Shown in pieces: positions 1 through 8,428 of a stretch of 47,019 nt of DNA. Below the pieces are notes generated by a model that was not told where the DNA came from, did no database searches, and worked only from the letters and a program-made list of their open reading frames with translations. A program made the position numbers and the translations under genes. Where the stretch lies: contig JALVWC010000014.1 in assembly GCA_027038505.1 (NCBI GenBank), forward strand, positions 1 through 47,019. The letters run 5' to 3'. Position 1 is the first letter of the stretch. Each line of letters starts with the position of its first letter. Source of the stretch: Nanobdellati archaeon. Lineage in GTDB: Archaea; EX4484-52; WAPT01.

Positions 1-330
1 GTTATTAATAGTAATGTTAAAAAATATATTTTTGGATACACTATTATAGATTCGGTCAGAGCCATAATAGAATTATCACCAGCAGAATTAGTTAAGATGT
101 ATGGATTAACAACAGAAAGAGCACTAATATTCACAAACATCACACACGGCAGGTCTCCATTCATAGCAATTAAAGTTACTAATTTAAGACCGGGTGTTGT
201 TGTATTTCATGAAATTGATAAATTAGATAGTGTTGGTAAAAGAATAGCGGAAGTTGAAAACATTCCCGTTATTCTTTCCAAAATAAGGAGTGTTGAAGAA
301 ATAATTAAGAGGTTAAAAGTTCTTGAATAG
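1..330 (+). CDS. C-terminal part of an archaeal predicted transcriptional regulator-like protein (5' end outside window)
   Basis: Frame 1 is open from base 1 (VINSNVKKYIFGYTIIDSVRAIIELSPAELVKMYGLTTERALIFTNITHGRSPFIAIKV...) to the stop at 330. Resembles COG1318-type archaeal regulators from memory only. Confidence 0.5.
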   Translation, partial: VINSNVKKYIFGYTIIDSVRAIIELSPAELVKMYGLTTERALIFTNITHGRSPFIAIKVTNLRPGVVVFHEIDKLDSVGKRIAEVENIPVILSKIRSVEEIIKRLKVLE

Positions 331-352
331 ACCCCTTCATTTCATCTGGATG
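329..352 (-). promoter_or_regulatory. ORB-like origin recognition box A
   Basis: Reverse complement CATCCAGATGAAATGAAGGGGTCT matches the archaeal ORB pattern (dyad half + GAAAnnAAGGGG G-string). Inverted relative to the box at 416-440. Confidence 0.7.
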
Positions 353-415
353 TTTATTATAAACATCTTAATTAATTATAACATAGTTATATTTCACAGC
401 AATAATTAGTTAAAA
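353..415. other. AT-rich segment between inverted ORB-like boxes; candidate duplex unwinding element
   Basis: tgtttattataaacatcttaattaattataacatagttatatttcacagcaataattagttaaaa, very AT rich and flanked by inverted ORBs upstream of cdc6. Confidence 0.5.
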
Positions 416-440
416 TCTCCATATGAACTAAAGGGGTCTC
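416..440 (+). promoter_or_regulatory. ORB-like origin recognition box B
   Basis: TCTCCATATGAACTAAAGGGGTCTC, same consensus as the boxes at 329, 8311 and 8394. Confidence 0.7.
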
Positions 441-524
441 TTTGTGGTAGTGTGCGATTGGTTTAAATTTTTTAATGACCTCACTCCAAATACACCGAAA
501 CTTCAAGTAATTCGTGTGGTTCAT

Positions 525-1763
525 ATGGAGAATAAACAACTCACACACTTCACAACACCAACACAACGAACTCTTGAAAATTTATTTGAAAGTTTTATGA
601 ATAAAGAATCTATTTTTAGAAATAAAGATGCGCTTTCTATTAAATACTCACCTGAAAAAATCTACCATAGAGACGAACAGATCAATACTTTAAGTAGAAT
701 TCTTGCACCTATACTTAGAAATGAGAAACCATCTAATGTTTTTATCTACGGTTTAACAGGTACGGGTAAAACTCTCGTAACGACTTACGTTACCACCAAT
801 CTTGAAAACTTCACAATAAAACACAACATTCCTTTAAAAGTACTTTTCGTTAATTGTAAAATGAAGAAAGTTGCCGATACTGAATACAGACTTTTGGCTT
901 ATCTTTCTTCTTTACTTGGAGAGGGTGTGCCTGCAACAGGGCTTCCGACCGATGAAGTTTACAGACGGTTTTATTCAGCACTGGAAAATATTGGCGGGAA
1001 TGTTGTTATCGTGCTTGATGAGATTGATGCCCTTGTGAAAAAAGTGGGTGATGAACTTCTTTATAACTTTACGAGGATGTGCGAAACGATGAAAGATGTT
1101 AATCTCAGCCTTATTGGCATCTCGAACGATCTATCCTTTATGGAGTATTTAGATGCCAGAGTCAAATCCTCCCTTTCTGAAGAGGAGATAATATTTCCAC
1201 CCTACAACTACGAACAGTTAAAGGATATCCTTTTTGACAGAGCCATGGTGGCGTTCAACCCGGGTAAGATTGATGAGGCAGCCATAACTAAATGTGCAGC
1301 CCTTGCAGCGCAGGAGCATGGTGATGCGAGGAGGGCACTCGACCTTTTGAGAATAGCCGGAGAAATAGCGGAGAGAAATGGTGATGAGAGGGTTGAGGAG
1401 AAACACATAGACTTAGCGGAGGAGAAACTCGATCTGGATAGGATGAGTGAAGCAGCAAGGGTGCTGCCGAAACACTCCAAGATAGTGCTTTATACTGTGT
1501 TGTGTTTACTCCGAAATAGGGACAAAGTCCTTACAGGAGACATACAAAAATACTATGAGCATGTCTGCGAGCAACTCGGCGTGAGACCTCTAACTCAAAG
1601 AAGGATATCTGATATTATCGCTGAGCTGGATATGCAGGGCTTGATAAATGCGAGCGTCATTTCAAAAGGTAGGTATGGTAGGACGAGGGAGATAACACTC
1701 TCCCTCTCAAAAGCGACACACGATAAAATACTCTTACAACTCAAACAAGAATTAGATTTATAA
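525..1763 (+). CDS. cdc6: Orc1/Cdc6 family replication initiator
   Basis: AAA+ Walker A GLTGTGKT, Walker B VIVLDEIDAL, C-terminal winged helix. The ORF track starts at GTG 444, but ATG 525 (MENKQLTHF) is a more likely start, leaving 331-524 as the origin/promoter region. Confidence 0.9.
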   Translation: MENKQLTHFTTPTQRTLENLFESFMNKESIFRNKDALSIKYSPEKIYHRDEQINTLSRILAPILRNEKPSNVFIYGLTGTGKTLVTTYVTTNLENFTIKHNIPLKVLFVNCKMKKVADTEYRLLAYLSSLLGEGVPATGLPTDEVYRRFYSALENIGGNVVIVLDEIDALVKKVGDELLYNFTRMCETMKDVNLSLIGISNDLSFMEYLDARVKSSLSEEEIIFPPYNYEQLKDILFDRAMVAFNPGKIDEAAITKCAALAAQEHGDARRALDLLRIAGEIAERNGDERVEEKHIDLAEEKLDLDRMSEAARVLPKHSKIVLYTVLCLLRNRDKVLTGDIQKYYEHVCEQLGVRPLTQRRISDIIAELDMQGLINASVISKGRYGRTREITLSLSKATHDKILLQLKQELDL

Positions 1764-1765
1764 TC

Positions 1766-3313
1766 TTGTCACAAAACCACTTAATTATGGACGCTGTCCA
1801 AAAACTCATTCAGGATCTTATGGAACGCGGAATTCTTATCGAGCCGTCGGCTTTCGATTTCATAAAACAACACAACATACCGCCCGATAAGATTTATTCT
1901 TTAAAAATCGAGGAGGGCGTACTCACAAGAAAACACCTCGAACCGCTTATCGGTGATGTGGGTTGTGAGGAGATCACATCTGAAAATAACGATACAAGAA
2001 ACACATCCAACTTAATTACATTTGTTGAGATCGTAAGGAAAAAGAAAAGAACAATCGCAGAGGAGTGTGATTTTTCGGTGGAGGTTGAGAACAAGGAGAC
2101 TAATAATGGAGAAATTTCCCAAAAAGGTGCGGAAATTTTCGTCGAAATGTTTAAAGATAGGTACGAAAGGCTGCGCGATTTACTCCTACACAGAGCCGAA
2201 CTCAGAAACGCGATATCTATTGGTAGGCTCAAGGATGCTAGAAACCTCGAAGGAGAAATTACGGTAATAGGGCTTGTCAGAACAAAATCAAAAACCAAAT
2301 CCGGGAATTACATACTCGAACTGGAGGACCCAACTGGCGTGGTGAGTGTTTTCGTCAGGGAGGAAGCTTCAAAACTGGCCGGATATGTGGTGGAGGATGA
2401 GGTTATAGGTGTTAGAGGCACTTTCAACGGAAATTTCCTGTACGCTTCAAATATAGTGTTTCCTGACATACCGATCCCAACAGGAGTAAATAAGGTGGAA
2501 GATCCTGTTGCGGCGGTCTTCATTTCCGATCTGCATTACGGGAGCAAGCAGTTTATGGTGGATATTGAAAGAAGGTTTCTTGGGTGGATAAATGACAAAA
2601 ATGATGAGCTCGCATCTAAGGTTAAATACATCTTCATAGCGGGAGACCTCGTTGATGGGATAGGGATTTATCCAGAGCAGGAGGCGGACCTTCTCATCAA
2701 AGACATATATAAGCAGTACGAGCTCCTAGAAAGGTTCATTGAACGGATTCCTGAACACATAGCGGTGGTGTTGTGTCCCGGAAACCACGACGCTGTTAGA
2801 AGTGCGGAACCACAACCACCCATCCCTAAAGACTTTGTCCCGAACCTTTATTCAATGGATAACGTTTTTCTTGCGACAAATCCTGCTTACGTGAGAATAC
2901 ACGCGATGGATGGGGAGGTAGGTGTTCTGGTTCTGATGTACCACGGTTATAGCTTCACCTCCATGATTGATGCCATGACGCCCATAAGGAAACACGGAAC
3001 CACACACCCACAATATGTTATGAGGGAGATATTGAAAAAAAGACACTTAGCTCCTACATATGGGTGTGTGATTCAGGCACCATATCCTAAAGATCAGCTC
3101 GTGATAGATAAAGTGCCGGACATATTCCACACAGGAGATTTGCACTCTCACGGTGTCGATAACTATAAGGGAGTAACTCTCATAAGCTCGTCAACTTTTC
3201 AGGGCCAGACTGCCTTCATGGATAGGGTCGGACACGTGGCGAATCCGGGTAAAGTGACGGTTGTGGAACTTAATACAAGAAACGTCAAGGTGCTCGACTT
3301 TTGCGGAGAATAA
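1766..3313 (+). CDS. polB: DNA polymerase D small subunit DP1
   Basis: OB fold followed by calcineurin-like phosphoesterase motifs (SDLHYGS, AGDLVDG, PGNHDAVR, HTGDLHSHG). TTG start at 1766; ATG at 1787 is an alternative. Confidence 0.92.
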   Translation: MSQNHLIMDAVQKLIQDLMERGILIEPSAFDFIKQHNIPPDKIYSLKIEEGVLTRKHLEPLIGDVGCEEITSENNDTRNTSNLITFVEIVRKKKRTIAEECDFSVEVENKETNNGEISQKGAEIFVEMFKDRYERLRDLLLHRAELRNAISIGRLKDARNLEGEITVIGLVRTKSKTKSGNYILELEDPTGVVSVFVREEASKLAGYVVEDEVIGVRGTFNGNFLYASNIVFPDIPIPTGVNKVEDPVAAVFISDLHYGSKQFMVDIERRFLGWINDKNDELASKVKYIFIAGDLVDGIGIYPEQEADLLIKDIYKQYELLERFIERIPEHIAVVLCPGNHDAVRSAEPQPPIPKDFVPNLYSMDNVFLATNPAYVRIHAMDGEVGVLVLMYHGYSFTSMIDAMTPIRKHGTTHPQYVMREILKKRHLAPTYGCVIQAPYPKDQLVIDKVPDIFHTGDLHSHGVDNYKGVTLISSSTFQGQTAFMDRVGHVANPGKVTVVELNTRNVKVLDFCGE

Positions 3314-3327
3314 AAAATAGGAATTTT

Positions 3328-3561
3328 CTATTCTTCGTCTATAATTTTTTTGATTTCCTCAAAAGAAAATATGTTTTTTAGCACATCGTGAATGTATTTG
3401 GAGTCCACGAGTTCCCTGAAAACTATGAGAACACTCTTTCTAATGTCCTCGTTATCAAGCTCATCAATTTCATAATCCTCAACATACTCGCTGTTCTTTA
3501 AAGCATTTTCAACATCTTCCTTTCTCGCATCTAGTATGATCTCAATCATCGACACGCGCAT
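3328..3561 (-). CDS. small acidic hypothetical protein
   Basis: 77 aa intact ORF in the gap after DP1 (MRVSMIEIILDARKEDVENALKNSEYVEDYEIDELDNED...); internal Met at codon 5. No family recognised. Confidence 0.55.
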   Translation of the reverse strand: MRVSMIEIILDARKEDVENALKNSEYVEDYEIDELDNEDIRKSVLIVFRELVDSKYIHDVLKNIFSFEEIKKIIDEE

Positions 3562-3639
3562 GAAAAAATATTGTGGTTGTTAACTTTTATAAACTTCTCT
3601 TATGTTTTTATTATGTTAATTTTGGAAAATTTTCCTATT

Positions 3640-3668
3640 TAAGCACCGAAAAATTTATATATAAATTA
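3640..3668 (+). promoter_or_regulatory. archaeal BRE/TATA promoter preceding the GC-rich structured element
   Basis: ccgaaaaatttatatataaattag, a strong TATA-box-like sequence with an A-rich BRE, roughly 25-30 nt before the GC-rich block. Confidence 0.55.
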
Positions 3669-3683
3669 GTATAATATATTAGG

Positions 3684-3972
3684 GTCAACCTTCTCCTTAC
3701 TAAAAAGAAATGAAAAATCGGGCTCGGACGGTGGGGGTTGCGTGCCTTCTTGCCTCCTCACCCCACCCTCCGATTAATTCCGTATTTTCCGGGAAGTTGA
3801 CAGGAGAAGCACATGACCCCGGTCGTCCACACCCCATCACACCAGAAGACAGATGGAATGCGGAGTCATCCCGGGATTATTCTGTGGAGCATCCCGGAAT
3901 AATGTACATAAATTTGGCTACCCACTTACAGAACTTCCATGGATTTAGATGAGTGTGGGTAGCCGCCATTTT
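3684..3972 (+). ncRNA. candidate structured non-coding RNA, family not assigned
   Basis: GC-rich block in AT-rich intergenic DNA. Helices: GTCAACCTTC 3684-3693/GAAGTTGAC 3793-3801 (one bulge); CGGACGGTGGGG 3725-3736/CCCCACCCTCCG 3761-3772; ATGACCCCG 3813-3821/CGGAGTCAT 3861-3869; CCATC 3834-3838/GATGG 3852-3856; GGCTACCCAC 3916-3925/GTGGGTAGCC 3955-3964. A T-run follows. Confidence 0.6.
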
Positions 3973-4053
3973 TAACAACCTCGTCGCAGAATATTAGTTC
4001 GTTTTTCTTTATAAATTTTATCCAAAAACTTTTTAAATACGTTCGGCAACCGC

Positions 4054-4713
4054 CTAAACGCTTGATTTGAGCTCCAACAACTCTCTTCTGAGCTTTGCGA
4101 GCTCGGTTAGATATTCCCTTTCCCTAGATATTCGAGACACTTTTCTTACTTCTGTTGTGGATTCCCCGCTTTCCACACTCTTTTTTACCTTCCCGCTTTT
4201 TTCTTGCTTTTTGCTCACAATTCCTTCGGTACGGGGTGTGGCTTCGGCCTTCTCCACGCTCTTTGCTTCGTCTGGAATGGTTGGAGTGCTGCTCTTTATC
4301 ACCTCATCCACAAGCTTGTCGATGGCAAGAAGCATCTCATTAACCATGGCTTCGGTTCTATTCAATCTTTCGTGGTTGTTCAGCACAACTCTACCAAGGA
4401 TGCTTATATTATCTGCTATCTTTTCAAGTGAAGCAACTCGTTGCTCTAACAGACTAAGCGAGGATGCGAAGCTATTGGTGTTGGGACCTGATGCCTTGCT
4501 GGAGGATTTCAGTTCATTAACAACAGATGCAATTCCATCTATATCCGTGTGAAGTTGGTGAAGGTAAGTGTAAATTTTCTGGAACTCATCTTGGATGTAC
4601 GAGCTAAGTTGGTTGTAGCTGCTTTCGAGTCCGAGAACACGTTTCTTTATCTCTTCAATTTCGTTGGTCGGTTTTTTTTCTTTCTTTTTTCCAAAAAGAA
4701 AATCTAACACCAT
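4054..4713 (-). CDS. coiled-coil hypothetical protein
   Basis: Heptad-rich sequence (EIEEIKKRVLGLESSYNQLSSYIQDEFQKIYTYLHQLHTDIDGI...). Likely start at internal Met (MVLDFLFGKKKEKK), since the longer ORF overlaps the divergent DP2 start. Confidence 0.6.
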   Translation of the reverse strand: MVLDFLFGKKKEKKPTNEIEEIKKRVLGLESSYNQLSSYIQDEFQKIYTYLHQLHTDIDGIASVVNELKSSSKASGPNTNSFASSLSLLEQRVASLEKIADNISILGRVVLNNHERLNRTEAMVNEMLLAIDKLVDEVIKSSTPTIPDEAKSVEKAEATPRTEGIVSKKQEKSGKVKKSVESGESTTEVRKVSRISREREYLTELAKLRRELLELKSSV

Positions 4714-4768
4714 ACGCTCTATATGGGACTGAAAGTAAATAAAAGTTTTGATATACGGATATGTTGTC

Positions 4769-7700
4769 ATGAAGCTCCGCGAGTACTTCGAAATGATCAG
4801 AAAGGAGTGTGAGAGAGCTTACGAAATAGCCAATAGGGCTAGGGCTAAGGGGTTCGATCCCGAGGATAGAGTGGCAATACCGGTAGCTGAAGACCTTGCC
4901 GCGAGGGTGGAAGGTCTTGTGTCGATAATATTTCCTCAATTATTCGATTCTGGGTTGAAGGAGAGGATAAGGGAACTGGAGAAAGAATACCATAAAAATG
5001 ACGAGAGAGTGGCTTTTGTAGCGGGAAAAGAAGTGGCTCTTGGCAAATTCTGCAACTTTTATTCAAAAGAGGAAGCTGCCGAAGCCGGTGTGAGGGTTGC
5101 AGTTGCATACTTAACGCTTGGTGTTGTTACAGCCCCTCTTGAAGGCATATCCAAGGTCAAGATCAAGAAAAATAAAGACGGAACGGAATACCTCGCTATT
5201 TACTATGCCGGTCCGATCAGAAGTGCCGGCGGTACAGCATCAGCCATGTCTGTTGTTGCCGCCGATTACATAAGAAGAGCTTTGGGACTGGATCGCTACA
5301 AACCGGAAGAAGTTGAGATACTCCGTTACTACACCGAAGTGGAGGACTACTACAATCGTGTTGCCAAGAAGCAGTACCATCCGACCAAGGAGGAGATAGA
5401 ATCCATAATAAAACATGTGCCTGTAGAGATTACGGGAGAGCCGACAGAGAAGCTGGAGGTGAGCAACTATAAGGATCTGGAGAGAGTTGAGACTAATAGA
5501 ATAAGAGGGGGTATGTGTCTGGTTCTCCTCGACGGCCTTCCCCTAAAGGCGGAGAAATTGCTGAAGAAGATAAATAAGTACGGCCGTGAATTCGGCCTGG
5601 AGGACTGGCTCTGGCTGGAGGAGTTCGTTCAGCTGAAGCACAGGATTCACGCTGCAAAGGAAATCGATGAAGATTCCAACGTTAAGTACGTGCCGAGCAC
5701 CAAATACCTTGAAAAGATCGTGGCAGGCAGGCCGATAATTGCGCACCCGGCAAGAAAGGGGGGTTTCAGGCTCAGATATGGCAGGGCAAGAACATGCGGT
5801 ATTGCCTCAACGGCAATACATCCTGCAACAGCTCACCTGATTGACTTTCTCGCAATAGGAACGCAGATGGCAACGGAAGCTCCGGGGAAAGCAACAGTGG
5901 TTACTGTTTGCGACTCAATAGAAGGCCCGGTGGTTCTCCTGAAAAACGGAGACATAGTTGAGCTCAAAAGTAGGAAGGATGTCGAAAAGTACAGAAAAGA
6001 TATTGTCAAAATATTAAGTCTAGGGGACATACTTGTGCCGTTTGGCGAATTCCTGTCCAACAATCATGTTCTACTTCCTGCAGCTTACTGCGAGGAGTGG
6101 TGGGCCCTGGAAGTTAAGAAAGCTTTGGAAGAGGGCAAGAAGTGCAGCATTAACTTAACAAAGTATGTGGAAAAACCATATCCTGCTCCATCCCTGGAGG
6201 AGGCAATAAAGATCTCGCAGGAACTGGAAGTTCCACTCCATCCTTATTACAACTTCTTCTGGCATGATATAACCAAAGAACAGTTGAAGCTGCTGATAAA
6301 CCACTTCTCCATGAGCAAGATCGAAGGAAACGAGTTAACCGTGAAGTTCGACAGGAAAGTTCACGAGGTTTTGCAGGAGCTGTGTGCACCGTGTGAAGTT
6401 AGGGATGAAAAAATAATACTGAAGGGGAAAAGTATTGCAATTTATTTCTGCCTTGGCAGTCCTGATGAAGGTAATGTGAAGGAATTTACGGAAATTGTGG
6501 ACTCCTGCACCTCCGTTATGGAAGCGCTACAGAAACTCAGTGGCATAAAAATAATGGAGAAAGGCCCCACCAGAATAGGGACGAAGATGGGGAGGCCAGA
6601 GAAGTCCGATAAGAGAATGATGAAGGGCAGACCGCAGATTCTTTTCCCCTGTGGACAGGAAGGAGGAAGGATGAGGAACCTAATGGAGGCCTACTCGAAA
6701 GGATACGTGGAAGCGGAGTTCCCCCTGTACAAGTGTGAGAAATGTAATGATTTCGTCTTCTACCCCACCTGTCCGTTTTGCGGAAGCAGAACAACTCGTT
6801 ACTACCAGTGCGTAAAGTGTAACAGGATAGTGAAGGAAGAGAAGCACTGCGGAACGGACGCGAGACCTTATGCTAAAATGAATGTGAAGATGAGGAAGTT
6901 TTTGGATGCCGCTCTCAAAAACTTGGGGATGAGCCCTCCCACACTGTTTAAAGGTGTGCGCGGTGTTTCGGGAGCGGAGAGAACCATGGAGAGGTTGGAA
7001 AAGGGACTGATACGTGTTGCACATGGACTGTACGTGAACAAGGACGGCACGATAAGGTACGATAGCACCGATGTCCCTCTAACTCACTTCAAACCGAAAG
7101 AAATTGGCATAAGTGTTGAGAAGTTAAAAGAGCTTGGTTACACCCATGATATTTACGGCAACGAGCTAAGGCACGAGGATCAGGTTCTTGAGCTGATGCC
7201 TCAGGACATAATAATCTCTGATAACGATGGGAGTTCTGCAGCGGAATACTTATTGAAGGTGGCGCAGTTCGTGGATGAACTTCTCGTGAGGTTTTACGGG
7301 CTTGAGCCATACTACAACGCCAAAACAAAAGAGGATCTTGTGGGAAAGCTGGTGATAGGGCTTGCTCCACACACCTCAGCTGGAATAGTTGGCAGGATAA
7401 TCGGATTCACAAAAGCAAGGGTGTGCTTTGCTCATCCCTTCTGGCATGCAGCGAAGAGAAGGAACTGTGACGGAGATGAGGATAGCATAATGCTTCTTAT
7501 GGACGCTCTGCTAAACTTCTCCAGAAAGTATTTGCCAGCTACACGCGGAGCTTCAACCATGGACGCACCCCTCGTTTTAACTGTACAGTTAAATCCGGAG
7601 GAAATAGATGACGAGGCATGGAACGTGGATATAGATGACCACTACTCCCTCGAGTTTTATCACGCCACCCTTCGTTATGAGATGCCCACCGAGGTTGAAG

Positions 7701-8224
7701 CTAAACCCAAAGTGGTGGAGGATGTGCTTGCACAGGAAGAGATCCACATCAAGTTCACTCACGATACCTCAGACATACACGATGCGCCATTCAAAACAAG
7801 GTACGTATTGTTGAAAAAAATGGAGGAAAAGATAGAGGAGCAGTTGAGGGTTGCAGAACTCATAAGGGCATGTGATGAGAATAAAGTTGCTGAGGCCGTT
7901 ATTGTCAACCACTTCATGCGCGATATAAAAGGTAACCTGCGAACATTCTCCAAGCAATCGTTCAGGTGTGTGGATTGCAACGAGAAATACAGACGTATAC
8001 CTCTGAGCGGGAAGTGTGAGAAGTGCGGTGGGAAACTTCTGCTCACTGTGTCCGAAGGCACCATAAGGAAATACGTCGAACCAACCAAAATGCTTCTGGA
8101 AAGGTATAAGGTGTCCAGCTACGTTATTCAAGTATTTCGCTTGCTTGAGAGAGACATAGATGATTTGTTTGGAAAAAAGGGAAGACAGATTAATCTTTTC
8201 AGTCTTGCATCAAATAAAGCATAA
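4769..8224 (+). CDS. polC: DNA polymerase D large subunit DP2
   Basis: Characteristic DP2 motifs: GPIRSAGGTASAMSV, ARTCGIASTAIHPATAHL, FWHAAKRRNCDGDEDSIMLLMDALLNFSRKYLPATRGASTMDAPLVLT, Zn-finger cysteines. No intein. Start at MKLREYFEMIRKECERAYEIA (codon 8 of the listed ORF). Confidence 0.95.
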   Translation: MKLREYFEMIRKECERAYEIANRARAKGFDPEDRVAIPVAEDLAARVEGLVSIIFPQLFDSGLKERIRELEKEYHKNDERVAFVAGKEVALGKFCNFYSKEEAAEAGVRVAVAYLTLGVVTAPLEGISKVKIKKNKDGTEYLAIYYAGPIRSAGGTASAMSVVAADYIRRALGLDRYKPEEVEILRYYTEVEDYYNRVAKKQYHPTKEEIESIIKHVPVEITGEPTEKLEVSNYKDLERVETNRIRGGMCLVLLDGLPLKAEKLLKKINKYGREFGLEDWLWLEEFVQLKHRIHAAKEIDEDSNVKYVPSTKYLEKIVAGRPIIAHPARKGGFRLRYGRARTCGIASTAIHPATAHLIDFLAIGTQMATEAPGKATVVTVCDSIEGPVVLLKNGDIVELKSRKDVEKYRKDIVKILSLGDILVPFGEFLSNNHVLLPAAYCEEWWALEVKKALEEGKKCSINLTKYVEKPYPAPSLEEAIKISQELEVPLHPYYNFFWHDITKEQLKLLINHFSMSKIEGNELTVKFDRKVHEVLQELCAPCEVRDEKIILKGKSIAIYFCLGSPDEGNVKEFTEIVDSCTSVMEALQKLSGIKIMEKGPTRIGTKMGRPEKSDKRMMKGRPQILFPCGQEGGRMRNLMEAYSKGYVEAEFPLYKCEKCNDFVFYPTCPFCGSRTTRYYQCVKCNRIVKEEKHCGTDARPYAKMNVKMRKFLDAALKNLGMSPPTLFKGVRGVSGAERTMERLEKGLIRVAHGLYVNKDGTIRYDSTDVPLTHFKPKEIGISVEKLKELGYTHDIYGNELRHEDQVLELMPQDIIISDNDGSSAAEYLLKVAQFVDELLVRFYGLEPYYNAKTKEDLVGKLVIGLAPHTSAGIVGRIIGFTKARVCFAHPFWHAAKRRNCDGDEDSIMLLMDALLNFSRKYLPATRGASTMDAPLVLTVQLNPEEIDDEAWNVDIDDHYSLEFYHATLRYEMPTEVEAKPKVVEDVLAQEEIHIKFTHDTSDIHDAPFKTRYVLLKKMEEKIEEQLRVAELIRACDENKVAEAVIVNHFMRDIKGNLRTFSKQSFRCVDCNEKYRRIPLSGKCEKCGGKLLLTVSEGTIRKYVEPTKMLLERYKVSSYVIQVFRLLERDIDDLFGKKGRQINLFSLASNKA

Positions 8225-8310
8225 ATTTCATATGCTTTTTTGGAGAATAATGTAATTTCATGTTATTTTTTCTATATCATATGAATTTAACCTTTTTTAA
8301 TGTTACGTCA

Positions 8311-8334
8311 TTTTCCACATGAAATGAAGGGGGG
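8311..8334 (+). promoter_or_regulatory. ORB-like origin recognition box C
   Basis: TTTTCCACATGAAATGAAGGGGGG, matches the same consensus as 329-352 and 416-440. Confidence 0.7.
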
Positions 8335-8393
8335 TTAAGTTCATGTACTTTTTTCACGCCACTCACCAAAATTTTTATAAAATTTATGGTATG

Positions 8394-8419
8394 TTTTCCA
8401 CATGAAACAAAGGGGTGTG
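8394..8419 (+). promoter_or_regulatory. ORB-like origin recognition box D
   Basis: TTTTCCACATGAAACAAAGGGGTGTG, direct repeat of box C 83 bp away; AT-rich aaaatttttataaaatttat between them. Confidence 0.72.
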
Positions 8420-8428
8420 TTAACTTCA

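Noticed and set aside
1208-1480. Antisense ORFs over cdc6 (and similar ones over DP1, DP2, secD, polB and map)
   Set aside because: Composition-driven shadow ORFs opposite strong coding sequences.
3710-3952. 80-aa plus-strand ORF MKNRARTVGVACLLASSPHPP...
   Set aside because: Lies entirely within the GC-rich structured element; low-complexity composition and no family; helices explain the sequence better than coding.
3684-3972. Assignment of the structured element as SRP RNA, RNase P RNA or tRNA
   Set aside because: Signature motifs (GGAAG/UGUAA for SRP, GAGGAAAGUC for RNase P, T-arm GTTCRANNC for tRNA) not found; left as unassigned.
8277-8428. C-terminal extension of the TctA-like ORF as listed
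   Set aside because: Hydrophilic, follows a homopolymer frameshift and overlaps ORB boxes; the alternative frame gives a proper membrane-protein ending at 8429.
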